Source of the DNA: Salibacteraceae bacterium
Lineage (GTDB): Bacteria > Bacteroidota > Bacteroidia > Flavobacteriales_G > Salibacteraceae
NCBI GenBank assembly: GCA_023262195.1
Contig: JALRDM010000094.1
Span: 1-8,884 of the forward strand
Direction of reading: 5' to 3'
Length of the DNA: 8,884 bases
Within the stretch, counting starts at the first letter, position 1. Each line of letters starts with the position of its first letter. Below the pieces are notes generated by a model that was given only the letters and a program-made list of their open reading frames with translations, had not been told where the DNA came from and made no database searches. Below, one piece after another: positions 1-6,080 of the stretch. The position numbers and the translations under genes are program-made.

Positions 1-361
1 TCCATCGAACCAATTGAGATTCAAATTGTGCCACCGTGTAATGTGTGTATACATATGGTTCAAATGGAAATTGTGGATGCAAGGCCATGGCATGAAACCC
101 ACCATTATCGTCACTCTGATATACATCGTCAATTCTAAAGACATGCCGAAGCCCTTTGCTGTCTGGGTGCAGTCTGAAAATATCTCCATCGCGCTCGTTG
201 AACCAAATCCAACCATCTGGGCCCCAGCTCATGTCCCAAGGAATAAATAACTCTTCGGCTAAAACTCGCGTTACCAGCTTAGACTGCGTCAATGCTACTG
301 TATCCTGAGCCGCTATCTGAAGGCTCAATGTAAAGCACATTATCAATGTCAAAGCTCTCAT
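1..361 (-). CDS. PQQ-dependent sugar dehydrogenase family protein, N-terminal part (cut by window edge)
   Basis: The first 120 residues of an exported protein that runs off the left edge. It starts MRALTLIMCFTLSLQIAAQ, a signal peptide probably cut near AAQ. The visible mature part has the first beta-propeller blade signature of the soluble glucose / aldose sugar dehydrogenase (GSDH) family: IPWDMSWGPDGWIWF (PW then PDG), NERDGDIFRL, and GGFHAMALHPQFP. It lines up with the same region of the next gene upstream (VPWSM, TERPGKIKRV, GLLGLQTHPEFP), so the two are tandem paralogues. The ATG at 361-359 overlaps the TGA of that gene (ATGA), which sets the start and implies translational coupling. 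Known enzymes of the family oxidise aldose sugars in the periplasm using PQQ. The catalytic and cofactor residues lie beyond the edge, so activity cannot be judged here. Confidence 0.85.
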   Translation of the reverse strand, partial: MRALTLIMCFTLSLQIAAQDTVALTQSKLVTRVLAEELFIPWDMSWGPDGWIWFNERDGDIFRLHPDSKGLRHVFRIDDVYQSDDNGGFHAMALHPQFPFEPYVYTHYTVAQFESQLVRW

Positions 362-1710
362 GGTATAAAAAGCTTTTTAGTGTCATTCGAGTCGAGATCT
401 CTAAGAATTACCAAGCCGTGGTATGTGTCGCTAAGCCTAAATTCCGTTCGATTTTGCAGATCAACTACCTCTAAAATTTGGCCTAGTATATTCAATACTT
501 GAATTTGTGAATTAACGGGTTGATTAAACCATACCATCCCATCGTGATAGAAGGCATCTAATTGACGTGCCTCGCGGTCCAGCAAACCATTATGTGCATA
601 TGGAACAAGTTCAATGAGTCGATCATCATCTTCGTTTGGCGTGCCAAGGGCGTCTCGATTTGAGGTACACAAAAAGATACGCTCTCCCATGACTAATACA
701 TCGCGAATACGGCCAAACTTATCGGTAAATGCTGTAGTCACTTCGGTAGCCTCCTTATGGTCGGCACTAAGGCTGACAATACTCAGTCGCTTATCCTTTA
801 AGGCAGCCATGATGATGGAGTTTGACCACTCGGGTATCAAAGCGCCATCATAATAATCGATGCCCGCTGGCGCAATGGTAGGAGACCATGTAAACAGTGG
901 TTCTTCAGCGTTTATAGAGTCGCAAACCGCTTCATTACCTACACACGAACCCGTAACCAATGGCCAACCAAAATTGCCTCCACTAGTCAATCGATTGAGT
1001 TCATCATCGCTTGACGGTCCGTGTTCGGATACGAGCATTTCATTTAAGCTCGTCTCTACGATTCCTTGAGGGTTTCGATGACCTATGGAATAAACCGGAC
1101 TATTGGCAAATGGGTTTCCGCTTGCGTTTGACCCATCCAATTCGTAGCGCAACACCTTACCATTTAAGCTAGATTCATCTTGTGGTAAATCGGTGTCTTT
1201 GATATCACCAAGCGTAAGCCAAAGCTTGTTTTCGCTATCTATGAAAAGCCTACCTCCTGTGTTTGAATTGCCAGAAGGCAAATCTGAAACTATTGTTTGC
1301 TCAAAGCTGAGACTATCCGTTGTCTCTGAGTACCTCAAGCGGTCTATGCGCATCCGTATAATGCTGTTGTCGTAATAAGTAGTCGCTATAAAAACCAAAG
1401 GTGTGTCTGGAAACTCAGGATGCGTCTGTAATCCGAGCAAGCCCGCCTGACCCTCTACCGCAATGTTTTGCGCCTCGTAGAGCACTTTTGTTTCACCGTT
1501 GGTCAAACTGACGCGCTTGATTTTACCCGGCCGTTCCGTAAGTAAAATAGCCTCCTCACTCCACGAATCCATGCTCCAAGGCACCTCTAAACCTCCGGTA
1601 ATTTGAATGGCTTCTAGTCTTGTCTCCTCAAGCCAAATCTGAGCAATGGGTTGTGCATGAACCTCTGAGAACAATCCTAAAAGCAAAATGAGGAAGCGGG
1701 TTTTTCTCAT
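358..1710 (-). CDS. Secreted PQQ-dependent sugar dehydrogenase-like protein with T9SS-type C-terminal tail
   Basis: A 450-residue exported beta-propeller of the soluble PQQ glucose/aldose sugar dehydrogenase family. Signal peptide is about residues 1-19 (ends SEVHAQ). Family landmarks in order: VPWSM (43-47), GLLGLQTHPEFP (90-101), GGRLF...LTLGD (152-169), NGKVLRYELDGS (183-194), GHRNPQG (210-216), SEHGPSSDDELN (228-239), GGNFGWP (244-250), APAGIDYY (280-287), FGRIRDV (332-338). By remembered alignment to Acinetobacter calcoaceticus s-GDH, PQQ ligands Arg228, Lys377, Arg406 and Arg408 correspond to Arg212, Lys305, Arg334 and Arg336, and Asp163 to Asp169. The catalytic base His144 is replaced by Asn150, so dehydrogenase activity is doubtful. 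Residues about 388-450 (IQVLNILGQ, YHGLVILRDL, KKLFIP) resemble a T9SS type A sorting domain, suggesting export across the outer membrane or surface attachment. ATGA overlaps join it to both neighbours, so all three are likely translated from one mRNA. Fold assignment is secure; activity is not. Confidence 0.9.
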   Translation of the reverse strand: MRKTRFLILLLGLFSEVHAQPIAQIWLEETRLEAIQITGGLEVPWSMDSWSEEAILLTERPGKIKRVSLTNGETKVLYEAQNIAVEGQAGLLGLQTHPEFPDTPLVFIATTYYDNSIIRMRIDRLRYSETTDSLSFEQTIVSDLPSGNSNTGGRLFIDSENKLWLTLGDIKDTDLPQDESSLNGKVLRYELDGSNASGNPFANSPVYSIGHRNPQGIVETSLNEMLVSEHGPSSDDELNRLTSGGNFGWPLVTGSCVGNEAVCDSINAEEPLFTWSPTIAPAGIDYYDGALIPEWSNSIIMAALKDKRLSIVSLSADHKEATEVTTAFTDKFGRIRDVLVMGERIFLCTSNRDALGTPNEDDDRLIELVPYAHNGLLDREARQLDAFYHDGMVWFNQPVNSQIQVLNILGQILEVVDLQNRTEFRLSDTYHGLVILRDLDSNDTKKLFIP

Positions 1711-3206
1711 TTTGCTACGACCTTGAAATCAAGTTTGTCAAAGTGAAAATCTTGGTTCGGAAGGTCAATAGTAAACCCTTTAATTTCATCTTTTTCTACC
1801 GTGAAACTAATGACCCCGTAGGTTAAAAAGGGGTCATTGTGATCAAAGCGAAACGCGTGTTTTGACCACGGGGTGAGCCTGCCCGAAAAGAGTTCTTTTG
1901 AGGGCAATAACCGAAGGTTGAGTGCGCCTTGGTCTATAAACACTTCTGCCAAGCCGAACATTTCGTCTTCATATTGACCTACGTATTCCGATGACTCAAA
2001 CACAACCGGATCTTCTTCCTTTTCATTCAGTCTTGCGCTTTCTCTGTCTGACTTTCGCTTCTCACCTGCCTTCTTGTAGGCCAAGAATGTCTCAGACCAT
2101 TTTTCATAATCTCGGCCTTTTAGCCAATCTAAAGCGGCATACATTGTCATAGTCGGTAGGCTGCTCATATCATTGGTGAGCACAATTACGGCAACATCAT
2201 CTTTAGGGCACAACGCAACTTTGGTAATGTATCCAGGAAGTCCGCCTCCATGATGGACAATCTTATCTCCTTGATAATCCATCAAAAACCAGCCTAGCCC
2301 ATATCCCTTGAAATTGGTGCCGTTTGTGTTGTCAAAATTTCCTGTTGGCAAAGGAGTATGTATCGTCATGATACGGTCTATACTTCGCTTGGATAGCAAC
2401 GTATCTCCGTTGTGGATGCCATTGTTCAGCCAGAAGCTCGTCCATTTTTGCATATCGCTGGCGCAAGAGTTAAGTGCAGCAGTAGCTCCACTATTTTCAT
2501 AGCTCATGGTAAAGATCTCCTCACCAGCTATATGTGGCATTGCCATATTTCGATCCATGCTAAAGCGCTCAAAATCGGTTGTGGTACGATTCATTTCAAG
2601 TGGCTCCAAAAACTTGACTTTTACAAACTCATCCCAGGTCATCCCAGATACAGCCTCTACCACTTGGCCCGCTGTTATAAACATGATATTCTGATAGCCA
2701 AATTGTTCACGAAAACCGCAGCTAAGTGGTCTTTCAGCGATACGCTTTACAACCTCTTCACGGCTATAATCCGTGCCATACCACAAAAGGTCGCCATCAA
2801 ATGTGATCAAACCGCTCCTATGGCATAGAAGGTCTTCCACTGTAATGTTTTCGGTGACATAAGGGTCATGCAGCTTGAATTCTGGCAAATGCTTTTTAAC
2901 TGGATCATCCCAAGCCAACTTACCTTCTTCCACCAATACCGCTATCGCTGCTACAGAAAACGCCTTTGAGAGGCTAGCAATAGCAAATAATGTTTCTTCA
3001 TTTGGAGCCTCAGGCTGAGCTTTCGACTTTTTACCATAGCCTGATCGCATCACTACCTTTCCATTGTCAACAACCATGACATATGTGCCAGGAACATTAA
3101 AGTCTTGGGTTGCTTTTTCGAGAAAGCTTTCAAACTCTGATGCGTTTGGTTGCGCAAAGAGCTTAATACTACATAAGAGCGTAGCTACGAATAAAAATGA
3201 TCTCAC
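1707..3206 (-). CDS. Exported serine hydrolase, beta-lactamase/penicillin-binding-protein fold, with C-terminal DUF3471-like domain
   Basis: A 499-residue protein with a signal peptide (residues 1-19, ends KLFAQ), so it acts in the periplasm or outside the cell. The catalytic domain (about 22-365) has the class C beta-lactamase / D-aminopeptidase / esterase motifs: SLSK at 78-81 (nucleophile Ser78, Lys81), LLCHRSGL at 126-133, YQN at 171-173 and HHGGG at 318-322 in place of KTG. Residues about 400-495 (YVGQYEDEMFGLAEV, GRLTPW, FTIDLP) match the DUF3471-type domain often fused C-terminally to these hydrolases. A highly charged linker lies at about 378-400. Substrate cannot be predicted: peptidase, esterase and beta-lactamase members share these motifs, so resistance should not be assumed. 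The start is GTG (3206-3204): it gives the signal peptide, an in-frame TAA lies four codons upstream, and no nearby in-frame ATG exists. It follows the Ig-repeat gene after 40 bp and overlaps the next gene by ATGA. Confidence 0.92.
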   Translation of the reverse strand: MRSFLFVATLLCSIKLFAQPNASEFESFLEKATQDFNVPGTYVMVVDNGKVVMRSGYGKKSKAQPEAPNEETLFAIASLSKAFSVAAIAVLVEEGKLAWDDPVKKHLPEFKLHDPYVTENITVEDLLCHRSGLITFDGDLLWYGTDYSREEVVKRIAERPLSCGFREQFGYQNIMFITAGQVVEAVSGMTWDEFVKVKFLEPLEMNRTTTDFERFSMDRNMAMPHIAGEEIFTMSYENSGATAALNSCASDMQKWTSFWLNNGIHNGDTLLSKRSIDRIMTIHTPLPTGNFDNTNGTNFKGYGLGWFLMDYQGDKIVHHGGGLPGYITKVALCPKDDVAVIVLTNDMSSLPTMTMYAALDWLKGRDYEKWSETFLAYKKAGEKRKSDRESARLNEKEEDPVVFESSEYVGQYEDEMFGLAEVFIDQGALNLRLLPSKELFSGRLTPWSKHAFRFDHNDPFLTYGVISFTVEKDEIKGFTIDLPNQDFHFDKLDFKVVAK

Positions 3207-3246
3207 AGCGTCAATTTAAGAAACGAAGATATGCGGCAGATGCCCT

Positions 3247-5001
3247 CTAATTATGATCGACTTTAACGATGTTGGCGCTGCCAATCAACTCTTCATTCTT
3301 AAATAAGCTGATAATGTATTGTCCTTCGGGCAGAGACCCTAAAGAAATTGACTCCACATTAGACGTGATTCTTTGATCTAGAACTAGCGCTCCGCTCGCA
3401 TCAAATAGTTTAATGCTGTTTGCAAGATCCTGCGAACCCTGAACCTGAATGATATCTTGTGTAGGGTTTGGATAGACCTTCACTTGTTCAGGAAGGCTCT
3501 CGTTAATTCCAGCAGGAGGGACAGTCACAAAAAGATTTGACACACCAACACAGCCAAACTCATCAGTCACAGTAAGTGAATAGACCCCTGGTTTAGAAAC
3601 GATAATCACATCATCTGTTTGTCCATTGCTCCACTTATATGTCTGAAAACCGCCTTCAGCAGTTACCCTTGTTCTATCTACCGGCTCAAACTCTGTGGTA
3701 ATGGTTGGTGTAGGTATCGGATGAAAAAACACTTCCGCAGTATCTGTGATTATACAACCAAGGCTGTTTGTTACAGTTATGAAATATGGTCCTTTTTGAT
3801 GAACCATTATCGAGGAATCAAGTCTTAAACTTGGCCAGCCCAGCCTATTCCAGAAATAGGAGTTATACGTTTCTTGCGTACCAAGCTCAAATGTATCGCC
3901 TTCACATCCGTGCGCAGGATTGTCTGGGGTAAACTGAACTGGAGGAAGTGGCACTATTTCTAACCAACCGCTATCTACACCTACGCAACCAGTGCTATTA
4001 TCTGTCATGGTGACACTTACCCAACCTTCTTCGTTTACAGTTATATTGTTACTTGTGCTACCATCGTTCCATAAGAAGGTGCAAGTGTTGCAGGCGCTAA
4101 TAAATGTTCTTGATTGACTTGCACATATCGTATCGTTTTCCACATTGCTCACTGGTTCTGGCAATATGTCAAGGAAAATATTTGATGTGGCCCCGCACAG
4201 CGTTACGGGATCATATGCCGTAACTACATATGTACCCGCCTCTGACACAGTAATTGATGCAGTGGAGTCGCCCGTGTTCCAAACAAAATCCACTCCCGCA
4301 GAATTTGAAGATGCATTAAGTGTAAAAGTTGGTCCAAAGCAAAAGGTAGTGTCTTCTGGCAATTCGTTTATGGTTGGTTTGGTAGAACCTAGGCATCCAT
4401 AAACTTGAAACATAATTGCGTCATAATCTTGATCGAGGCATGTAGGCTCATCGATATCAGTCCAAGCCGTACATCCTGCATTATATCCGCCAAAAGGGTT
4501 TTCCCACTGGGCCTTATTTTCAAATCCCACCGAATCTAAATACCAATACCAAGGGGTTTGACTGAAAACAAAATTTCGAGCAGAAGCAGCTAACCAATAT
4601 GTGCCCGCGCTCAATTGAATTGGCGTGCTCCAAGATGCTGTAATGGTACCGTCTAGTCCTGGGTCTAAATCTTCAGAAATAACTTCAGCAAAAACCTGTG
4701 CACCAATAGCTCCATTATTGTCTTCATAGATTGTGATGTTCATGCCCACAGAGTCTATGGTGCCGGTGCTATTGTCATAAAATCCAAGGAGCGATACCGA
4801 ATCAATGTACCAAGTCTCACCAGCTGGAACGGTAAAGTCATCCGCCAAGCGACAGTCTAATGATGTGAACAAATGGTCAACGGCCAAGACTCCATTCGTG
4901 GTTTGGCCACTCGTCTGATCAACAATGGCAAACTGTGCATTGACACTTAATGAGATAGTGATTAGAAAAAGAAAAAGGTAATGCTGTTTCATGGTATACA
5001 T
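3247..5001 (-). CDS. Large T9SS-secreted protein with N-terminal beta domain, four Ig/PKD-like repeats and sorting domain
   Basis: A 584-residue surface or secreted protein of unknown role. The signal peptide MKQHYLFLFLITISLSVNAQ begins at Met4 (4992-4990); the upstream Met1 at 5001 is the alternative start, and an AAAGGACG stretch sits about 13 nt before it. Residues about 25-203 form a beta-rich domain with the ADDFTVPAGETWYIDSV signature seen in many secreted Bacteroidota proteins. Four Ig/PKD-like repeats follow at about 209-282, 283-352, 353-426 and 427-494, recognisable by VWNTGDSTASITV, FLWNDGSTSNNITV, YFWNRLG and YKWSNGQTDDVIIV, each followed by a G-x-(Y/W)-x-(V/L/I)-(T/S) strand. Residues about 505-584 are a T9SS type A sorting domain: VKVYPNPTQD, IKLFDASGALVLDQ, LPEGQYIISL, ANIVKV. 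No enzymatic motif is visible; an adhesive or carbohydrate-binding role is only inference. It is first in the run of four exported-protein genes. A poor promoter -7 match (TATCTTAG, 5058-5051) lacks a clear -33 TTG. Confidence 0.9.
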   Translation of the reverse strand: MYTMKQHYLFLFLITISLSVNAQFAIVDQTSGQTTNGVLAVDHLFTSLDCRLADDFTVPAGETWYIDSVSLLGFYDNSTGTIDSVGMNITIYEDNNGAIGAQVFAEVISEDLDPGLDGTITASWSTPIQLSAGTYWLAASARNFVFSQTPWYWYLDSVGFENKAQWENPFGGYNAGCTAWTDIDEPTCLDQDYDAIMFQVYGCLGSTKPTINELPEDTTFCFGPTFTLNASSNSAGVDFVWNTGDSTASITVSEAGTYVVTAYDPVTLCGATSNIFLDILPEPVSNVENDTICASQSRTFISACNTCTFLWNDGSTSNNITVNEEGWVSVTMTDNSTGCVGVDSGWLEIVPLPPVQFTPDNPAHGCEGDTFELGTQETYNSYFWNRLGWPSLRLDSSIMVHQKGPYFITVTNSLGCIITDTAEVFFHPIPTPTITTEFEPVDRTRVTAEGGFQTYKWSNGQTDDVIIVSKPGVYSLTVTDEFGCVGVSNLFVTVPPAGINESLPEQVKVYPNPTQDIIQVQGSQDLANSIKLFDASGALVLDQRITSNVESISLGSLPEGQYIISLFKNEELIGSANIVKVDHN

Positions 5002-5100
5002 CTTAATTTAAACGTCCTTTAATTAGGGGTAGGCCCAGTGGCTAATTTAACTAAGATAAATCATATTCTAAGGCCTTGCTGCCCTCTATAATTTTGGGCA

Positions 5101-5133
5101 AAAAATTGGCCACCTAGTTAAGTGGCCATTTTT
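5101..5133 (-). terminator. Rho-independent terminator hairpin
   Basis: A perfect 7-bp stem TGGCCAC (5107-5113) / GTGGCCA (5122-5128) with an 8-nt loop, flanked by AAAAA on the left and TTTTT on the right. It could work in both directions. On the minus strand it lies 18 nt after the stop codon of the sorting-domain remnant (5151-5245), so it was probably the terminator of that lost gene and now shields the Ig-repeat gene from upstream transcription. No plus-strand gene ends nearby. Confidence 0.8.
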
Positions 5134-5150
5134 CGGTTAGTTAGCTCAGT

Positions 5151-5245
5151 CTAATTCGCTACGACAATAGTAGAGGACTTAACACCCTCAGGAGTAGTTA
5201 ATCTTACCACGTATTTACCTGATCAGAAAATGAAAGGACATCGAT
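5151..5245 (-). pseudogene. Remnant of a T9SS type A sorting domain (frameshifted C-terminal tail of a lost secreted protein)
   Basis: On the minus strand, 5222-5151 reads SGKYVVRL...VKSSTIVVAN then TAG, the usual ending of a T9SS type A sorting domain (last beta strands G-x-Y-x-V-x-L and a hydrophobic end). A TGA at 5225-5223 lies immediately before it in that frame. The preceding bases, 5245-5219, read IDVLSFSDQ in the neighbouring frame, which is what a sorting domain would have directly before GKYVVRL. Adding one base near 5219 would join the two. Further upstream stops occur in every frame and no YPNP motif or start codon is present. I read this as the decayed 3' end of a deleted gene, followed by its own terminator. 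Its closing sequence differs from that of the downstream Ig-repeat gene (EGQYIISL...IVKVDHN), so it is not a recent duplicate of that tail. Confidence 0.6.
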
Positions 5246-5281
5246 TGGAATCAAGTATTTCTAGAGAATCTCGTTGATCAT

Positions 5282-5380
5282 TTAAAAATTCAATTCAGAA
5301 ACTTTGAGATATAGTTTATCAGTAACAAAGTGCGCAACGCTATATTCGCCATCAATCTCAATTGACCGTGTCAGAGGCTT
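5282..5380 (-). other. Short minus-strand open frame, possible gene remnant
   Basis: The minus strand is open for 33 codons from just after a TGA at about 5383-5381 to a TAA at 5284-5282. It reads ...RSIEIDGEYSV...LYLKVSELNF, which has a protein-like mix of residues but no start codon, no family I recognise, and overlaps the first codons of the mannosyltransferase gene on the other strand. A frame of this length is not rare by chance. It may be debris from the same lost gene as the sorting-domain remnant next to it, or it may be meaningless. Confidence 0.2.
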
Positions 5381-6078
5381 TAGTCATCATACCCACTTAT
5401 AACGAGAAGGAAAATGTGGAGCGCATGATCCGAACTGTTTTCGCACTCCCCACTGAATTTGACCTTTTAATTGTTGATGATGGCTCTCCAGATGGTACAG
5501 CAGATATTGTAAAGTCTCTGATTTCTGAGTTTCCCGGTCGGCTTCATATTGAGGAGAGAACTGGAAAACTCGGTTTGGGCACGGCTTATATTCACGGTTT
5601 TAAGTGGGGGCTTAAACGAGCGTTTGAGTACTTCTTTGAGATGGATTGTGATTTTTCTCATCCACCTCATGATCTATTGAAGCTATATATCGCAGTGAAA
5701 GATGGGGGTGCAGATGTGGCGATAGGGTCACGATATGTAAAAGGAGGAAAAGTGGAAAATTGGCCAATAGGCCGTATACTCATGTCATATTTTGCATCGG
5801 TTTATGTTAGAATGGTGCTCTGGATGAATGTGATGGACACAACCGCTGGGTTTAAGTGTTATCGCAGAAGCGTATTAGAAACGATTGACTTGGATTCTGT
5901 GAAATTTGTGGGTTATGCATTTCAAATTGAAATGAAGTATCGCGCTTGGCGCAAGAAGTTTCAGCTTGTAGAAGTGCCCATCACATTTACCGATCGAGTT
6001 GCGGGTTCTTCTAAAATGAGCACAGGCATCTTCAAAGAGGCATTTTTCGGTGTATTGCAAATGCGATTTACTATTTGA
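5368..6078 (+). CDS. Polyprenol monophosphomannose synthase (GT2 family, DPM1-like)
   Basis: A cytoplasmic-face GT2 glycosyltransferase that should transfer mannose from GDP-mannose to a polyprenyl phosphate, making a lipid-linked sugar donor for later glycosylation. Numbered from the GTG start (236 residues): LVIIPTYNEKENV at the N-terminus, DDGSPDGT (37-44), metal-binding DCD within DCDFSHPP (93-100; DAD is more usual), GSRY (120-123), DTTAGFKCYRR (157-167) and DR..GSSKMS (209-218). This matches the short soluble DPM1 type without a C-terminal membrane domain. The start is not ATG. GTG at 5368 gives the usual MSEALVIIPTYNE beginning; TTG at 5362 is the alternative, and an in-frame TAA at 5323-5325 rules out anything much longer. 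The dihydroorotase gene starts 2 bp after its stop, so it is first in a three-gene operon. GDP-mannose is assumed from family, not shown. Confidence 0.92.
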   Translation: MSEALVIIPTYNEKENVERMIRTVFALPTEFDLLIVDDGSPDGTADIVKSLISEFPGRLHIEERTGKLGLGTAYIHGFKWGLKRAFEYFFEMDCDFSHPPHDLLKLYIAVKDGGADVAIGSRYVKGGKVENWPIGRILMSYFASVYVRMVLWMNVMDTTAGFKCYRRSVLETIDLDSVKFVGYAFQIEMKYRAWRKKFQLVEVPITFTDRVAGSSKMSTGIFKEAFFGVLQMRFTI

Positions 6079-6080
6079 AA

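Larger units (their letters stand above)
5002..5367. other. Gene-poor stretch between divergent operons, holding a terminator and gene remnants
   Basis: This 366-bp AT-rich stretch separates the minus-strand exported-protein cluster from the plus-strand mannosyltransferase operon, and has no complete gene. From left to right it contains the short leader of the Ig-repeat gene (5002 to about 5058), a strong hairpin terminator (5101-5133), the frameshifted end of a T9SS sorting domain on the minus strand (5151-5245), and a short minus-strand open frame ending at 5282 that may be another remnant. The plus-strand promoter must lie in the right half. The best match to the Bacteroidota TTG / TAnnTTTG pattern is TTG at 5274-5276 with AAACTTTG at 5299-5306, spaced 22 nt; this is weak. 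No tRNA, repeat array or transposon end was seen. Confidence 0.6.

Noticed and set aside
14..250. Plus-strand open frame of 78 codons
   Set aside because: It is antisense to the signal-peptide and first-blade coding region of the truncated dehydrogenase-family gene and shows no recognisable domain.
2412..2828. Plus-strand open frame of 138 codons opposite the serine hydrolase
   Set aside because: The minus-strand frame there contains the conserved hydrolase sequence, including YQN; the plus-strand translation is Cys/His/Ile-rich and not protein-like.
1707..3206. Calling the serine hydrolase an antibiotic-resistance beta-lactamase
   Set aside because: The motifs are shared by esterases and peptidases, the C-terminal DUF3471-like domain is typical of non-resistance members, and HHGGG replaces KTG.
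5021..5047. Inverted repeat AATTAG / CTAATT in the leader of the Ig-repeat gene
   Set aside because: Only six AT-rich pairs with a 15-nt spacer; too weak to call an operator or a regulatory hairpin.
5080..5100. TGCCC / GGGCA hairpin next to the terminator
   Set aside because: Five base pairs with an 11-nt loop and no T-run on either strand; likely incidental.
5141..5150. TTAGCTCAGT, resembling the D-arm (box A) of a tRNA gene
   Set aside because: No matching acceptor stem, anticodon arm or TTC arm follows within tRNA length; the segment lies between the remnant's stop codon and its terminator.
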